The notes: generated by a model not told the origin, from the sequence alone. Counted from the first letter of the stretch, positions 1-8,746 are shown. The stretch: DNA of 63,278 nucleotides from Eubacteriales bacterium (GCA_030625815.1 DAOUQF010000021.1:1-63278); one strand, 5' to 3'. Made by a program: numbers and translations.

Positions 1-102
1 AAAGTCGACCGCTACATGGATTATTATAATCATTCTAGAGCTCAGTGGAACTTAAAGAAGCTGACTCCTGTAATGTACAGAAATCAGCTTCTTGCTGCAT
101 AG
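1..102 (+). pseudogene. IS3-family transposase OrfB, C-terminal end only
   Basis: Frame 1 reads in from the window edge and stops with TAG at 100-102, giving 33 residues that include YMDYYNHSRAQWNL and LTPVMYR. This is the usual C-terminus of the DDE integrase-type transposase (OrfB) of IS3-family elements, where a Y-x-x-x-YN-x-x-R-x-Q stretch is followed by a leucine-rich L-x-P-x-x-YR motif. The catalytic residues would lie upstream, outside the window, so it cannot be said whether the element is intact. The inverted repeat right after the stop supports the call. It is the only mobile element seen in the window. Confidence 0.85.
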
Positions 103-135
103 TCTCTTTTTATCGTGTCCTTGACACGGGGTCCA
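103..135 (+). mobile_element. Right terminal inverted repeat of the IS3-family element
   Basis: Read inward from 135 on the minus strand, the end begins TGGACCCCGTGTCAAGGACA. A terminal TG and a GGACCCC-type tip are typical of IS3-family inverted repeats. It contains a small internal inverted repeat (GTGTC-CTT-GACAC). The tip lies 2 bp from the stop codon (138-140) of the GGDEF-EAL gene. The left end and any target duplication are outside the window. Confidence 0.75.
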
Positions 136-137
136 TT

Positions 138-2450
138 TTATTCGGATCCTGTTTTTTCTTTCTCCAACGGATCCGACAAATGCAAGCGATCCAACATCCG
201 CTTCAATCCCTTTTTCGAAAGAGGCTTTCCAAACAAATAACCCTGAACAATATCACAGCCTCGATCTTCCAGGTAATGCATCTGTTCGTAGGTTTCCACC
301 CCTTCTGCAATCAATTCAAGCCCCAAATTTTGAACAAGATCAATGATCGTGTTCAAAATGGAAGATTCTTTTCCCCCTTCATCGATTTGATCAATAAATG
401 ACTTATCGATCTTCAGGGTATCAAATTCCAATTCCTTCAAATAATTCAACGAAGAATACCCCGTACCGAAATCGTCGAGTGCGATCTTAATTCCAATCTT
501 TCGTAAACCCTGCAAAAGATTCAAGACATAGGTTTTCGATTCAATCAAAATATTCTCTGTGATTTCCAACTCCAGCAATTCTGGATTCATTCCGGAAATT
601 CCGAGTGCCCGGTTCACAATCTCCACAAAGTTTTTTTGCTTCAATTGAACCGGAGAAATATTCACGGATACGAACAGGTCCCGACCGAACTGCTCACACC
701 ACTTCACATTTTGTTTGCAGGCTTCCACCAAGATCCATTCGCCCATGGCATGAATCATGCCGGTTTCTTCCGCAACTGGAATAAATTCAGACGTTGAAAT
801 CATTCCCACATCATCGTTAATCCAACGCAATAGAACCTCGTTCCCTCGGAGGCTTCGATTATCCAAATAATATTGCGGCTGGTAATAAAGCGCCAACTCT
901 TTTTTCACCATGGCTTCCCGCAACCGTTTTTCCAGCTCCATGCGGTGCACCACTTGATCCTTCATGGACTTGTCATAAAATTGATAATTGTTTCTGCCCA
1001 GCTCCTTCGCCCGATACATTGCGGTATCTGCGTTACGAAGCAGATCCTCCACGCTGTCCCCGTCATCCGGGAAAAAAGCGATCCCTGAGCTAATGCTTAA
1101 GTAAAGAAGACGCTCCTTGATTTTCATCGGTTCCTCAAGGCTATGTTCCAAACGATGAATCACTTCCACCACTTCATTTTTCTGCTGAACATCTCGAATG
1201 ATAATAATAAATTCATCTCCACCAAGGCGACCAACCACATCATATTTCCGCAAACAATCCGAAAAGCGTCGGCTTGCTTCAATGAGAATTTCATCTCCAA
1301 AAAAATGTCCAAAGGTATCATTGTAGTTTTTAAAATTGTCGATATCGATAAAGACGATTGCCGTTCGCAATTCCCGTTGCCGAGAATAATACAGCGCCTG
1401 ATCCAATTTATTGATTACCGATGCCCGGTTGGGCAGTCCCGTCAAATCATCAAAATAGGCAATCTTTCGAATCGTCCGCTCCTGCTCCCTAAGATCCGTC
1501 ACATCATTCCACGTGATCGTAACGCCCGAGGGGCTTAACTCCGCATTGAAAAAAGGAACCGCGACAATATTGAAGACCTTTGTCTTGCCGACTCGAATTT
1601 GAATCTCTCGCTCTCGAAAGATCGGTTTTTCCTTTTTCAACGCATCCGCGATTATTCTTCGCATTTCCATTTGATCCCGCTCACCGCTAAGCACCTCATA
1701 AATCAGAAAATGATCTCGCTCCGATTTGCCGGCTGCAAGGACTTGATAGAATTTTCGATTCGCCATCAACACTTCACCGGAAGCGTTGCAATTGAAGATG
1801 ATATCTGGTGAATTATCCACCAATACCTGATATCGCTCCACGCTATCGTTTAATTTCTTCTCCACATAATCTCGCGACAATTCATGCTCAAAAAACGAAA
1901 AAGCCATCATCGACATCATCGCAATTCCCACACATTCCGACAGAATCAAAATCCAAGCCAAAACTCCACCGACCATCAGACTTTGCGCTATCATAAGCTT
2001 GACAAAGTGCAACGCCGCCAATAGAACAGATACACTCACTTGATGAATCACACGGATTCTCGACTTCGCCTTCAGGATCAAAAATGCCTCGATCAAAAGA
2101 AATGGAATCGTCAAGGAAGCTATCTCAATCAGTAAATTCGGCGCGTCAAGCAGCACTAAATTCACGCATGCCATCAAGTAGGTAACAAGCCCTGCCGCTC
2201 GTCCTCCATATAGGAGTGCGACGGCTACCAAAATCATCTGTGAAGGAATCAGGTTGTCGACTCCCAAATATAATGGCAAGAAATAAATTATGATCCCAAG
2301 GGCACCTAGTATTCCACCCAAAAGCAGCGCACGCCAAAAGCGAGAGCGCTTCACTATCTTTGGATAAATATTCCCAAAGAGAAAAGCCCCCGTAATGAAT
2401 AACGCAATATTCAGGGTAAGCTCAAAAACAAATTCAGAGTACTGTATCAT
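138..2450 (-). CDS. Membrane-bound PAS-GGDEF-EAL c-di-GMP turnover protein
   Basis: A 770-residue protein. Residues ~5-190 form a hydrophobic multi-span region resembling the 5TM receptor type of LytS/YhcK. A PAS domain (~205-320), a GGDEF domain (~335-495) and an EAL domain (~505-755) follow. GGDEF is intact at ~410-414 and an RxxD inhibitory site (RKYD) lies five residues before it. The EAL motif reads EVL, while the catalytic ENIL, DDFGTGYSS, K and IAEGVET blocks are kept. Both cyclase and phosphodiesterase activity are therefore possible. The ATG at 2450 was chosen over an upstream in-frame TTG because GGGAGGGCGGGA lies directly before it. The stop is 2 bp from an IS3 end, so the insertion spared the reading frame. 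Confidence 0.9.
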   Translation of the reverse strand: MIQYSEFVFELTLNIALFITGAFLFGNIYPKIVKRSRFWRALLLGGILGALGIIIYFLPLYLGVDNLIPSQMILVAVALLYGGRAAGLVTYLMACVNLVLLDAPNLLIEIASLTIPFLLIEAFLILKAKSRIRVIHQVSVSVLLAALHFVKLMIAQSLMVGGVLAWILILSECVGIAMMSMMAFSFFEHELSRDYVEKKLNDSVERYQVLVDNSPDIIFNCNASGEVLMANRKFYQVLAAGKSERDHFLIYEVLSGERDQMEMRRIIADALKKEKPIFREREIQIRVGKTKVFNIVAVPFFNAELSPSGVTITWNDVTDLREQERTIRKIAYFDDLTGLPNRASVINKLDQALYYSRQRELRTAIVFIDIDNFKNYNDTFGHFFGDEILIEASRRFSDCLRKYDVVGRLGGDEFIIIIRDVQQKNEVVEVIHRLEHSLEEPMKIKERLLYLSISSGIAFFPDDGDSVEDLLRNADTAMYRAKELGRNNYQFYDKSMKDQVVHRMELEKRLREAMVKKELALYYQPQYYLDNRSLRGNEVLLRWINDDVGMISTSEFIPVAEETGMIHAMGEWILVEACKQNVKWCEQFGRDLFVSVNISPVQLKQKNFVEIVNRALGISGMNPELLELEITENILIESKTYVLNLLQGLRKIGIKIALDDFGTGYSSLNYLKELEFDTLKIDKSFIDQIDEGGKESSILNTIIDLVQNLGLELIAEGVETYEQMHYLEDRGCDIVQGYLFGKPLSKKGLKRMLDRLHLSDPLEKEKTGSE

Positions 2451-2492
2451 TCCCGCCCTCCCAATTCTCAGAATTTTCAACTATATGCATTA

Positions 2493-2501
2493 AGTATAAC
2501 A
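2493..2501 (-). promoter_or_regulatory. Extended -10 promoter candidate for the GGDEF-EAL gene
   Basis: The minus strand reads TGTTATACT, an extended -10 (TGn-TATACT), about 45 bp before the chosen start. No good -35 box is visible. The site is inferred from the motif only. Confidence 0.35.
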
Positions 2502-2540
2502 CGTTCATAAACTTCCATCACTGTTTGTTTTTGGAAATAA

Positions 2541-2567
2541 AAAAAACGGTGAATTTCACCGTTTTTT
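2541..2567 (-). terminator. Rho-independent terminator of the isc operon
   Basis: A 12-bp stem, AAAAAACGGTGA and TCACCGTTTTTT, with a 3-nt ATT loop gives a U-run on the minus strand just after iscU. The A/T flanks would also allow termination on the plus strand. Confidence 0.85.
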
Positions 2568-2577
2568 CCAACTTCCC

Positions 2578-3030
2578 TTAAAATTCTCCGATTTCCTCGA
2601 TCAGATCATGATGATCATCATCCGCATCTGGATCAAAGCCTTCCAATTCCGGGTATTCTTTACCGAATTTTTTCGCATAATCAAAGATTGCTGCTTTTAA
2701 GGCTTGCTCCGCCAATACCGAACAATGCACCTTTACAGCCGGCAACCCGCCCAAAGCATCCACTACCTGCTTGTTTGTCAGCTGCAAGGCTTCCTTAACC
2801 GCTTTCCCCTTGACGATCACTGTCGCAATTGATGAGGCTGCGATCGCAGATCCACAACCGAATGTCTTGAATTTAATGTCTTCAATAATTTCATCCGCAT
2901 TGATGCGAAGATAAATACGCATGATATCGCCGCATTTCACATTACCAACTTCGCCCATGCCGTCAGCGTTCTCGATTTCCCCTACATTGCGTGGATTCGT
3001 AAAATGATCCATTACAATTTCTGTATACAT
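2578..3030 (-). CDS. iscU: Fe-S cluster scaffold protein IscU/NifU
   Basis: A 150-residue scaffold on which sulfur from the desulfurase and iron are assembled into clusters. The three conserved cysteines appear in VKCGDIM, FGCGSAIA and VHCSVLAEQAL, the NifU N-terminal/IscU pattern. The open frame extends further upstream, but MYTEIVMDHF is the family start and has AAAGGGG before it, so the ATG at 3030 was used. The start lies 1 nt after the iscS stop, so the two are translationally linked and form the third and second genes of iscR-iscS-iscU. The acidic, aspartate/histidine-rich C-terminus (~residues 137-150) is a variable tail. Confidence 0.93.
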   Translation of the reverse strand: MYTEIVMDHFTNPRNVGEIENADGMGEVGNVKCGDIMRIYLRINADEIIEDIKFKTFGCGSAIAASSIATVIVKGKAVKEALQLTNKQVVDALGGLPAVKVHCSVLAEQALKAAIFDYAKKFGKEYPELEGFDPDADDDHHDLIEEIGEF

Positions 3031-3031
3031 C

Positions 3032-4207
3032 TTATTTTGCCCCTTTCGCTTCCTCATATAATGGCGACATTCTTCGCAATCGATCAATAATCGGCGGAAG
3101 CTGTTCCAAGATATAATCAATATCATCTTCAGTCGTAAAATCCCCAATGGTCAACCGCAAGGATCCATGTGCAATATCGTGTCCCAAGCCTATGGCCATC
3201 AAAACATGGGATGGATCCAAGGAGCCGGAGGTACATGCGGAGCCGCTCGAACCGGCAATCCCTACCATGTCCAAACTCAATAAAATGGACTCCCCCTCGA
3301 TATATTTAAAACATACATGCACATTCCCGGGATGTCGCTGATCCCGATCTCCACTCACACGGGTATCCGGAATTGCAGCAATCAATCCTTCGATCAACTT
3401 CTCTCGCAGGGAAACCAAGCGTTCCACATGCTCGTCAAACTGATCATACGCAATTTCCACCGCCTTGGCGAATCCAACAATCCCTGCAACATTTTCCGTG
3501 CCTGCGCGTCTTCGTCGTTCTTGCGCTCCGCCTTCTATCAAATTCGGAATTCGAATCCCTTTTCTCACATAGAGAGCGCCAACCCCTTTGGGTCCATAAA
3601 CTTTATGGGCTGAGAACGTCATCAAATCGACAGGCAATTCACTCAAATCAATCCGTAAATTCCCCAGTGCCTGTACGGCATCCGTGTGGAAAATAATTTG
3701 ATGTTTTTTTGCAATCTCTCCAATTTCAACGATGGGCTCAATCGTTCCGATCTCATTGTTGATATACATAATGGTAATTAAAATGGTTTGATCGGTAATC
3801 GCCGCTTCCACAGCCTTTGGATCCACAAGCCCTTTTTCATCAACATCTAAATACGTAACGTCAAATCCCTCTTTTTCCAAGGTTTCGCAAACATGCAAAA
3901 CTGCATGATGTTCAATTTTGCTTGTAATGATATGATTTCCTTTGCTCTTTCTTGCCTTTGCAATTCCCTTAATCGCCCAATTATCGGCCTCGGATCCCCC
4001 CGAAGTAAAATACAATTCCTCCGGCACGCAATGAAGATGATCCGCAATCCGCTTTCTTGCGGCGTCCATATCATGTTTTGCCTGTCTGCCAGTTGAATAA
4101 ATACTTGAGGCATTCCCAAATTTTTCTGTGAAATATGGGAGCATTTCCTGCAGGACCTCTTCCTTAACAGGAGTTGTTGCCGAATAATCCATATATACTA
4201 GACGCAT
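3032..4207 (-). CDS. iscS: Cysteine desulfurase IscS/NifS
   Basis: A 391-residue PLP enzyme that removes sulfur from L-cysteine as an enzyme persulfide and passes it to IscU. It shows the N-terminal YMDYSATTPV block, the PLP lysine in SAHKVYGPKG and the catalytic cysteine in the mobile loop SSGSACTSGSLDPSHVL, the long-loop group I (IscS/NifS) type. Position between iscR and iscU fits a housekeeping Fe-S operon. A second class-V enzyme of a different group lies at 34059-35201. Length and motifs are full and no defects are seen. Confidence 0.95.
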   Translation of the reverse strand: MRLVYMDYSATTPVKEEVLQEMLPYFTEKFGNASSIYSTGRQAKHDMDAARKRIADHLHCVPEELYFTSGGSEADNWAIKGIAKARKSKGNHIITSKIEHHAVLHVCETLEKEGFDVTYLDVDEKGLVDPKAVEAAITDQTILITIMYINNEIGTIEPIVEIGEIAKKHQIIFHTDAVQALGNLRIDLSELPVDLMTFSAHKVYGPKGVGALYVRKGIRIPNLIEGGAQERRRRAGTENVAGIVGFAKAVEIAYDQFDEHVERLVSLREKLIEGLIAAIPDTRVSGDRDQRHPGNVHVCFKYIEGESILLSLDMVGIAGSSGSACTSGSLDPSHVLMAIGLGHDIAHGSLRLTIGDFTTEDDIDYILEQLPPIIDRLRRMSPLYEEAKGAK

Positions 4208-4218
4208 GCCATTCCCTC

Positions 4219-4668
4219 CTAGTTGTTCTTCATATCGGGTATGGAATCTTGAAGATTCCGATATTGTTCATCCAACATATCTTGAAGGCTGATATTATCC
4301 ACAACCTCATTAATGCTTTCATAAATTCGATCATAGATCATTCTGGAAACGCAGAAATCCGAATGATCGCAAGAATTCTCGCCATCTGTCACGCAAGAAG
4401 CCGGTGCCAAAGACCCTTCCAACAATTCAAGAATTTCCCGCACACTAATCTCCGACGGCTGCTTGGCCAGTAAATAACCGCCTTGCGCACCGCGTACACT
4501 TTTCAACAATCCCGCTTTTCGCAAAGGACTCACCAATTGTTCCAGATAATGGATCGAAATTCCTTGCCTCTCCGCAATTGTCCCTAGACTGATAGGCCCA
4601 GAGCCATCATTTAAAGCCAAATCAAACATTGCTTTTAAACCGTAACGGCCCTTTGTTGATAATCTCAT
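4219..4668 (-). CDS. iscR: Rrf2-family Fe-S sensing regulator IscR
   Basis: A 149-residue transcription factor. Residues 1-60 form the winged helix typical of Rrf2 proteins (MRLSTKGRYGLKAMFDLA, then an SI-HYLEQL recognition region). Three cysteines in C-x7-C-x5-C spacing (~residues 92-106) match the [2Fe-2S] ligand cluster of IscR-type members. It is the first gene of the isc operon and very probably represses it when clusters are plentiful, which is inferred from the family. AAGGAGGGCTT precedes the start. A consensus-like promoter with a flanking inverted repeat lies directly upstream. Confidence 0.92.
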   Translation of the reverse strand: MRLSTKGRYGLKAMFDLALNDGSGPISLGTIAERQGISIHYLEQLVSPLRKAGLLKSVRGAQGGYLLAKQPSEISVREILELLEGSLAPASCVTDGENSCDHSDFCVSRMIYDRIYESINEVVDNISLQDMLDEQYRNLQDSIPDMKNN

Positions 4669-4693
4669 AAGCCCTCCTTCTAATTCCTAGTTA

Positions 4694-4746
4694 TTTACTT
4701 GGAATTCGTGCATTTCTAGAATAATATATCCGAGTAAATCTGTCAA
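4694..4746 (-). promoter_or_regulatory. iscR promoter with inverted-repeat operator candidate
   Basis: On the minus strand TTGACA (4741-4746) and TATTCT (4718-4723) are 17 bp apart. An imperfect inverted repeat, TTTACTTGGA at 4694-4703 and TCCGAGTAAA at 4729-4738, brackets the -10 box and differs at one position between arms. Position suggests the autoregulatory site of the Rrf2 regulator. The promoter is seen directly, and the operator role is inferred. Confidence 0.65.
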
Positions 4747-4756
4747 GATTAAATTC

Positions 4757-4783
4757 GAAAAAAAATCACTCCCTCGAGTGATT
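4757..4783 (-). terminator. Terminator of the DUF554 gene
   Basis: An 8-bp stem, AATCACTC and GAGTGATT, with a 4-nt loop is followed by a U-run on the minus strand. The TAA of the DUF554 gene lies in the stem. Confidence 0.8.
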
Positions 4784-5465
4784 AAAAAATTGCTAGGAAA
4801 AGAATCGGCAAAAAGACCGCCGGCAGCATGTTTCCAACCGGAATTCTTTCCTTCCCGATCTCCAAGATATTCAGCCCCAGTCCAAGAATCAAGATCCCTC
4901 CCACGGCAGACATTTCCGTCACAACCTGCTCCGTCAGAATTGGCGTCAAACTGGATGCCAACAAGGTAATCGCTCCTTGATACAAAAAAACAACAACGGC
5001 GGAGAACAGAACTCCGATCCCCAATGTAGATGAAAGGATCAAAGATGTGATTCCATCCAACAAGGATTTTGCGAACAAAGTTTCATGATTCCCTTGCAGC
5101 CCGGACTCAATGGCGCCAACAACCGCCATTGCACCGACGCAAAAAATCAAGGATGCCGTAACAAATCCCTCGACAAAAGGACTGTCCCCCCGCCCAAATC
5201 TTTGATTCAGCCGCTCACCCAGTTTATCCAAGCGCGCTTCAATCTTCAAGGCAGTCCCCAGCAATGTCCCCACAGCCATGGAAAGGATCACCAATAAGAA
5301 ATTTTCCGTTTTCAACGCGCCGCTAATTCCGATAATCAGCACCGCAAGTGAAATCGCTTTGATCACGGCCTTCGAATAGTTTTCTTTAATTCCTTGCTTC
5401 ACAAGAAGCCCTAAAAAAGTGCCGATCAAGATCGCACCCGTATTTACGATTGTACCCGTTAACAT
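4782..5465 (-). CDS. DUF554 family integral membrane protein
   Basis: A 227-residue, very hydrophobic protein with about six to seven membrane spans, starting MLTGTIVNTGAILIGTFLG. The NTGAI-G-x-x-G start, the GFVTASLIFCVGAMAVVGAI block and the ILGLGLNILEIGKERIPVGN end are the DUF554 (YqgA/YdfK-like) signature. Its function is unknown; transport has been suggested only from topology. An upstream in-frame TTG would add seven residues, but GAAGGACGG before the ATG at 5465 and the family start favour the shorter form. It is a single-gene unit, divergent from pepT, with its own terminator. Confidence 0.85.
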   Translation of the reverse strand: MLTGTIVNTGAILIGTFLGLLVKQGIKENYSKAVIKAISLAVLIIGISGALKTENFLLVILSMAVGTLLGTALKIEARLDKLGERLNQRFGRGDSPFVEGFVTASLIFCVGAMAVVGAIESGLQGNHETLFAKSLLDGITSLILSSTLGIGVLFSAVVVFLYQGAITLLASSLTPILTEQVVTEMSAVGGILILGLGLNILEIGKERIPVGNMLPAVFLPILFLAIF

Positions 5466-5514
5466 CCGTCCTTCACTCCCAATCAATAAATTTAATTATA
5501 CCACGAATTCGTAT

Positions 5515-5543
5515 TTGCACAATTCTCAACAATTGACTACACT
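5515..5543 (+). promoter_or_regulatory. pepT promoter
   Basis: TTGCAC at 5515-5520 and TACACT at 5538-5543 are 17 bp apart. The ATG lies 31 bp downstream of the -10 box and AAGGAGG lies just before it. Confidence 0.6.
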
Positions 5544-5574
5544 CAAAGAAGAGAAACCCTTAAGGAGGACAAAA

Positions 5575-6786
5575 ATGACTGTTGTTGAACGCTTTATCCG
5601 CTACGTAAAAATCAATACCCAATCAGAAGAGGGAACCGCTCGATTTCCCAGCACCGATGTGCAATGGGATCTTGCTCGCCTATTGGTAGAAGAATGCAAA
5701 AGCCTCGGCCTGACTCAAGTATTTGTTTCCGAACACGGCATTGTAACAGCTACCCTGCCAAGCAATACCGAGGGCGCCCCCACCATGGGATGGATTGCCC
5801 ATATGGATACCTCGCCGGATCTGTCCGGGAACCATGTACAGCCTCGTTTTGTCGAAAATTATGATGGCGGATCCATTCAGCTGAATGAAAATTACGAATT
5901 GAATCCCACTGATTTTCCAGAATTGAAAAACTATCTTGGGCAAACCATCATCACAACCGATGGAAACACCCTCTTAGGCGCCGACGACAAGGCAGGAATT
6001 GCCGAGATTCTGGCAGCGCTCGAAATCCTGATTCAAAACCCAGATCTTCCCCATGGCACCATCCGTCTGGCCTTTACCCCGGATGAAGAGGTTGGCCACG
6101 GCACTTCCAACTTCGATATCACGGCTTTTGGCGCGGATTTTGCCTATACCATCGATGGCGGCGCCCTTGGCTCCATTGAATTCGAGAACTTTAATGCGGC
6201 TACTGGAATCGTAACGATCCAGGGCAGAAATGTTCACCCAGGCGGCGCGAAACACAAAATGATCAATGCAAATCATCTTGCCATGGAGTTCGACGCCCTG
6301 CTTCCCCACTTCGATCGACCGGAATACACCGATGATTATGAAGGGTTTTTCCATCTGATGAAAACCGACGCTTCCGTCGAGGAAGCAAAACTCGTCTATA
6401 TCATTCGCGATCACGATGCATCTGCTTTCGAATGGAGAAAGGATTTTTTTATTAAGTGCGCAGACCAACTCAATCAAAAATATAACCAGAAACTGGTTTC
6501 CGTTCACGTAAAAGACAGCTATCAAAATATGAGGGAAATGATCATGCCTCACTACCATGTCGTGCAAACTGCCCTCGATGCCATGGAGACAATTGGCATC
6601 ACCCCGAGAGTTGATCCCATCCGCGGCGGAACCGATGGCGCACGCTTGTCCTATTTGGGACTCCCGTGCCCAAACCTATTCACCGGTGGCCACAACTACC
6701 ATGGACGATATGAATTCATTCCAGTTGAATCGATGGAAAAAGCCGTTGCTGTATTGGTTGAAATTGCTAAACGAACCAGTAAATAG
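5575..6786 (+). CDS. pepT: Peptidase T (aminotripeptidase, M20B)
   Basis: A 403-residue cytosolic zinc tripeptidase that frees the N-terminal amino acid of tripeptides. Visible M20 motifs are AHMDTSPD (first zinc ligand and catalytic Asp), GADDKAGIA (bridging Asp), TPDEEVGHG (general base Glu and zinc Glu), DGGALG, and the C-terminal IRGGTDGARLS and FTGGHNYHG. Its length is normal for PepT (~408). The open frame runs ~50 codons further upstream, but TTAAGGAGGAC before the ATG at 5575 and the family start MTVVERFIRYVKI fix the start. It is expressed from its own promoter and ends in a terminator that overlaps the next gene's control region. Confidence 0.95.
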   Translation: MTVVERFIRYVKINTQSEEGTARFPSTDVQWDLARLLVEECKSLGLTQVFVSEHGIVTATLPSNTEGAPTMGWIAHMDTSPDLSGNHVQPRFVENYDGGSIQLNENYELNPTDFPELKNYLGQTIITTDGNTLLGADDKAGIAEILAALEILIQNPDLPHGTIRLAFTPDEEVGHGTSNFDITAFGADFAYTIDGGALGSIEFENFNAATGIVTIQGRNVHPGGAKHKMINANHLAMEFDALLPHFDRPEYTDDYEGFFHLMKTDASVEEAKLVYIIRDHDASAFEWRKDFFIKCADQLNQKYNQKLVSVHVKDSYQNMREMIMPHYHVVQTALDAMETIGITPRVDPIRGGTDGARLSYLGLPCPNLFTGGHNYHGRYEFIPVESMEKAVAVLVEIAKRTSK

Positions 6787-6805
6787 GTATGGGCAAAAGC
6801 TCAAA

Positions 6806-6835
6806 TTGACAGAGAACAAGACCTCCCCATATAAT
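6806..6835 (+). promoter_or_regulatory. Consensus promoter of the lipoate ligase gene
   Basis: TTGACA at 6806-6811 and TATAAT at 6830-6835 are both perfect hexamers with an 18-bp spacer. The -10 box lies in the loop of the pepT terminator. The predicted transcript would start at about 6842, inside or just before the 3-prime arm, leaving the ribosome-binding site unpaired. Confidence 0.8.
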
Positions 6836-6859
6836 GAAGAAAAACTGGGGAGGTTTTTT
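6821..6859 (+). terminator. pepT terminator whose 3-prime arm is the next gene's RBS
   Basis: ACCTCCCCA (6821-6829) and TGGGGAGGT (6846-6854) form a perfect 9-bp stem followed by Us up to 6859. The GGGGAGG of the 3-prime arm is also the ribosome-binding site of the GTG start at 6860. Confidence 0.85.
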
Positions 6860-7840
6860 GTGCTTATAATTCGTAGTGATCGCACCGACGCACCTTTTTT
6901 TCATGCCGCTGAAGATTTCTTGATGGATAATACCCTTGAACCGGTCTTTATGCTTTGGCGCGCAAAGAAGTGCATTCTGTTGGGAAAAAACCAAAACGCT
7001 TGGAAACAGGTGAATCTTGACTATATCAAAGAACGAGAGATCCTTCTGGTTCGGCGCTCATCCGGTGGAGGCACTGTCTTTTGCGATCTGGGAAATATCA
7101 ATTTTTCCTTTATTGAAAATCACGGAACTGAAAAGGTCAATAATTATCGGCTCTTTACAAAACCGATTGTAGACGTACTCAACAAGATGGGCATTCCCGC
7201 TATTTTCAGCGGACGAAACGACTTGACGATCGAAGGACAAAAATTCTCTGGTAACGCGCAGTATCGAAAAAAGAATCGCCTCCTTCACCATGGAACCCTT
7301 CTATTTTCAGCCGACCTCAAGGATCTTGCCGGCGCCCTCAAGACCGATCCGCTAAAGTACAAGGACCGGGGCATCGAATCCGCTGCAAAGCGAGTGACCA
7401 ATATCACCTCTCATCTATTGGAGCCGATGGATGTGCTTGATTTCCGCGAATTGATCTACACCCACATGCTGTCAAAAGACGCGGATGCAATGGTCCGCGA
7501 TTTCACGGAAGCAGAGGTTTTGGAAATCGAAAAAATCGCCGATCAAAAGTATCGAGACTGGAACTGGACCATTGGCCAGTCACCCAAATACGACTTTCAT
7601 CGCGAACATCGATTTGCCGGCGGAATTGTCGAAATCGATCTTTCTGTACAAAAGGGACTCGTGACCGACATCATTTTTCACGGCGATTTCTTGAGCCGTC
7701 TCGACTTGACGGATATTCAGCTCGCCATGGTCGGACAGCGCCATGATCCCGAAACACTTTTTGCGATTCTCAAGCAATTCCCGCTAGAAGAGTATTTCTA
7801 CGGAATTACCAAAGAAGAATTGCTCTCCCTATTGTTTTAA
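6860..7840 (+). CDS. lplA: Lipoate-protein ligase LplA
   Basis: A 326-residue cytosolic enzyme that activates lipoate with ATP and attaches it to lipoyl domains. The N-terminal BPL/LPL catalytic domain shows [19 protein letters not shown] (the RR-x-x-GGG-x-V-x-H/D-D block) and [18 protein letters not shown] with the catalytic lysine region. A C-terminal accessory domain follows (~residues 245-326, [12 protein letters not shown]-type). The start is GTG (VLIIRSD) with GGGGAGG 6 nt upstream; longer in-frame extensions run into pepT and are unlikely. It lies 11 bp before lipA, so salvage and synthesis of lipoate are paired. Confidence 0.92.
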   Translation: MLIIRSDRTDAPFFHAAEDFLMDNTLEPVFMLWRAKKCILLGKNQNAWKQVNLDYIKEREILLVRRSSGGGTVFCDLGNINFSFIENHGTEKVNNYRLFTKPIVDVLNKMGIPAIFSGRNDLTIEGQKFSGNAQYRKKNRLLHHGTLLFSADLKDLAGALKTDPLKYKDRGIESAAKRVTNITSHLLEPMDVLDFRELIYTHMLSKDADAMVRDFTEAEVLEIEKIADQKYRDWNWTIGQSPKYDFHREHRFAGGIVEIDLSVQKGLVTDIIFHGDFLSRLDLTDIQLAMVGQRHDPETLFAILKQFPLEEYFYGITKEELLSLLF

Positions 7841-7851
7841 AGGAGGATCCT

Positions 7852-8712
7852 ATGATCAAACGAAAACCAGAATGGCTTCGCATCGACATGCAGGCCTACC
7901 ATCCAAAAGAATTAAAACGAGTTAAAGCTCTGATTGAGAAAACCGGTCTGCATACCGTTTGTCAGGAGGCCAATTGCCCCAATCAATACGAGTGCTTCAG
8001 CAAACGCACCGCAACCTTTATGATCTTGGGCAGTCAATGCACCCGCAATTGCAAGTTCTGCAATATCACCCACGGTGTCGCCGGCGCGCCCGATCCAAAT
8101 GAACCGGAAAAGGTTGCGAAAGCGGTTGAATCTTTGGGTCTGAAATACGCGGTCATCACCTCGGTCACCCGAGACGACTTGCCCGACGGCGGCGCCGAGC
8201 ACTTCGCCAAAACCATTCGCGCCCTCAAAAAAAGAACCCCCGATGTGAACGTCGAGGTTCTGATTCCCGACTTTCAAGGGAATGAGGCTGCGCTTCAGAT
8301 TGTCATCGATGCGGCTCCCGAGGTCATCAATCACAATATCGAGACGATTGCTCGCCTCTATGACACCATCCGCCCTGAGGCGAACTATCAACAAACCCTC
8401 ACACTGATTCAACGGGTAAAGAAAACCGCGCCGAATATCAAAACCAAATCCGGCATTATGGTGGGCTTGGGAGAAACGCCAGAAGAGGTGAAAAAGGTCT
8501 TGCGCGACCTCCATGCCCACGGATGCGAAATGTTAACGGTCGGCCAATACCTGGCGCCCAGCCGCGAACACGCGGAGGTTGTAGAATATGTAACCCCCGA
8601 ACAATTCAAGGCCTATGAAGCCTATGCCAAATCCCTTGGATTTGTTCATGTTTCCAGCGGTCCTTTTGTTCGTAGCAGCTATCACGCCGCAGATCCATTT
8701 GAAAATCAATAG
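7852..8712 (+). CDS. lipA: Lipoyl synthase (radical SAM)
   Basis: A 286-residue radical-SAM enzyme inserting two sulfurs into protein-bound octanoyl chains. Both cluster motifs are present: the auxiliary C-x4-C-x5-C ([12 protein letters not shown]) and the radical-SAM C-x3-C-x2-C (CTRNCKFC). The C-terminal RSSYHA carries the conserved serine that ligates the auxiliary cluster. AAAGGAGGATCCT precedes the start. It is cotranscribed with lplA. No octanoyltransferase (LipB/LipM) is in the window, so the source of octanoylated protein is not shown. Confidence 0.95.
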   Translation: MIKRKPEWLRIDMQAYHPKELKRVKALIEKTGLHTVCQEANCPNQYECFSKRTATFMILGSQCTRNCKFCNITHGVAGAPDPNEPEKVAKAVESLGLKYAVITSVTRDDLPDGGAEHFAKTIRALKKRTPDVNVEVLIPDFQGNEAALQIVIDAAPEVINHNIETIARLYDTIRPEANYQQTLTLIQRVKKTAPNIKTKSGIMVGLGETPEEVKKVLRDLHAHGCEMLTVGQYLAPSREHAEVVEYVTPEQFKAYEAYAKSLGFVHVSSGPFVRSSYHAADPFENQ

Positions 8713-8717
8713 CTGCC

Positions 8718-8746
8718 AAAAAGGAATCGCTTAGCGATTCCTTTTT
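8718..8746. terminator. Bidirectional terminator between lipA and the antiporter gene
   Basis: A 13-bp perfect stem, AAAAAGGAATCGC and GCGATTCCTTTTT, with a 3-nt loop that contains the antiporter stop codon. A/T tails serve both convergent genes. Confidence 0.88.

Noticed and set aside
2451-2480. Ten-codon N-terminal extension of the GGDEF-EAL protein from a TTG
   Set aside because: The ATG at 2450 has a strong ribosome-binding site inside that extension.
3322-3335. CCCGGG-centred sequence in iscS as a further Noc site
   Set aside because: Four mismatches to ATTTCCCGGGAAAT, which is not convincing.
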